Shown: positions 63,240 to 64,000 of the stretch, piece after piece
Layout of the letters: each line of letters begins with the position of its first letter
How positions within the stretch are numbered: the stretch's first letter is position 1
The notes under the pieces: model-generated
The model's database searches: none
Seen by the model: the letters and a program-made list of their open reading frames with translations, nothing else
Told to the model about the DNA's origin: nothing
Source: Fontibacterium temperatum
Lineage (GTDB): Bacteria > Pseudomonadota > Alphaproteobacteria > Pelagibacterales > Pelagibacteraceae
Assembly: GCA_964203055.1 (NCBI GenBank)
Contig: CAXNKS010000001.1
Coordinates: 248,001 to 312,000, forward strand
Direction of reading: 5' to 3'
Length of the DNA: 64,000 nt
Position numbers and translations under genes: made by a program

Positions 63240-64000
63240 AATTTAAAAAACTAGAAATAGTTGGTTTCAAATCTTTTACCGATAGAACTCATTTGTTAAT
63301 TGAGGATGGTCTTACAGGAATTGTTGGGCCAAACGGTTGTGGAAAATCAAATATTGTAGAGGCTTTAAGATGGTGTATGGGAGAAACTTCTGCAAAAAGC
63401 CTCAGGGGTAGCGGAATGGAAGATGTAATTTTCTCCGGAACATCAAACCGTCCTTCTAAAAATATTGCAGAAGTTAATATTCTTTTAGAAAATAACGAAA
63501 ATGTTCCTCAGTATAGAGATACGCCAGAAATAGAAGTTAAAAGAAGAATAGAAAAGGACAAAGGGTCAAGCTATTACATTAATGGAAAAGAAGTTCGAGC
63601 AAGAGATGTGCAAATATTATTTGCAGACCTTTCTACCGGAGCTCACTCTCCGTCAATGGTAAGTCAGGGAAAAGTCGGTTCTTTAATTACTGCAAAACCT
63701 ACTGATAGAAGAGCAATACTAGAAGAGGCAGCTGGCATAGGAGGACTTCATGCTAGAAGACATGAAGCGGAGCTAAGATTAAATGCTGCTGAAAATAATC
63801 TTAAAAAAGCAGACGACATAATGAAGCAAATCGAGCTTCAGTTAAAAAATTTATTAAAACAAGCGGAAGAAGCATCTAGATACAAAATAATTTCAAATGA
63901 TATTAAAAAACAAGAAGCGTTGCTCTCTTATTTAAAAATCCAAGAAATTAATAAAGAACTCAAAGAAAGTCAGGAAGGATTAAACGAAATTGATGATGAT
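63236..64000 (+). CDS. smc: Chromosome segregation protein SMC (partial, N-terminal part)
   Basis: ATPase that organises and segregates chromosomes. From the ATG at 63236 (overlapping the dsbA-like stop) 255 residues run to the right edge. The N-terminal head is unmistakable: MKFKKLEIVGFKSFTDRTHL, Walker A in GIVGPNGCGKSNIVEALRWC (about 32-51), MEDVIFSGT, and FEEAAGI-type ILEEAAGIGG, then the start of the coiled coil. The C-terminal head is unseen. The mutY-DUF721-dsbA-smc order is common in alphaproteobacteria. Confidence 0.97.
   Translation, partial: MKFKKLEIVGFKSFTDRTHLLIEDGLTGIVGPNGCGKSNIVEALRWCMGETSAKSLRGSGMEDVIFSGTSNRPSKNIAEVNILLENNENVPQYRDTPEIEVKRRIEKDKGSSYYINGKEVRARDVQILFADLSTGAHSPSMVSQGKVGSLITAKPTDRRAILEEAAGIGGLHARRHEAELRLNAAENNLKKADDIMKQIELQLKNLLKQAEEASRYKIISNDIKKQEALLSYLKIQEINKELKESQEGLNEIDDD

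Noticed and set aside
1..64000. Mobile elements, prophage, CRISPR array or horizontally acquired island
   Set aside because: No transposase, integrase, phage gene or regularly spaced repeats were seen; gene content is core throughout.

Overview
The window is one gene-dense stretch (no gap above about 250 bases) of an AT-rich, streamlined alphaproteobacterial chromosome. The grounds are: a CcrM-type (GANTC) adenine methyltransferase with a RAMA tail, the alphaproteobacterial yqeY-dnaG-rpoD order, a MarR/OmpR pair like PetP-PetR, a petABC cytochrome bc1 operon, meso-DAP peptidoglycan genes with murB between murC and ddl, and a strong A/T codon bias. A SAR11-like (Pelagibacterales) or similar marine lineage is the likely source; this is inferred, not shown.

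Layout. Positions 1-17843 (minus strand) hold the division and cell wall (dcw) cluster, transcribed mraZ-ftsZ-rsmH-ftsL-ftsI-murE-murF-mraY-murD-ftsW-murG-murC-murB-ddl-ftsQ-ftsA-lpxC, with most junctions overlapping by 1-20 bases. ftsZ is second in the cluster rather than between ftsA and lpxC. A three-repeat MraZ-type operator lies upstream of mraZ. Then come rnpB with a clear sigma-70 promoter, an AmpD-like amidase, mlaA-mlaC, a tRNA with anticodon CAT, and rpoD-dnaG-yqeY. 25-39 kb: carAB, a 2OG-Fe(II) oxygenase, an ELM1-family protein, trxB, an aspartate aminotransferase, uvrB, a pteridine-reductase-like SDR with folB, uvrC and pgsA. 39-51 kb: ilvE, a MarR-OmpR-histidine kinase trio, ubiK, lgt, midA, pgeF, prs, rplY, pth, ychF and the petABC operon. 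51-64 kb: trmL, hemF, greA, a CCA-adding enzyme, a GNAT protein, tRNA-Gln, ispE, a TPR protein, a cysteine-free UDG-like protein, rnhB, ccrM, an FAD monooxygenase, mutY, a DUF721/DciA-like gene, a DsbA-like protein and the start of smc.

The most striking sequence-level observation is that six otherwise normal genes (ftsQ, ftsW, ampD, dnaG twice, uvrB, DUF721) each read through perfectly if one base per lesion is removed. All seven lesions are single-base gains, several in A/T homopolymers. That one-sided pattern points to insertion-type sequencing error more than to gene decay, although slippage-tolerated tracts cannot be excluded. Other points for a second look are the ftsZ relocation, loss of three of four zinc ligands in DnaG, the UDG-like protein with no cysteines, and divergent gene pairs with no room for a promoter. 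I saw no CRISPR array, insertion sequence, prophage or obvious foreign island; this is core genome.
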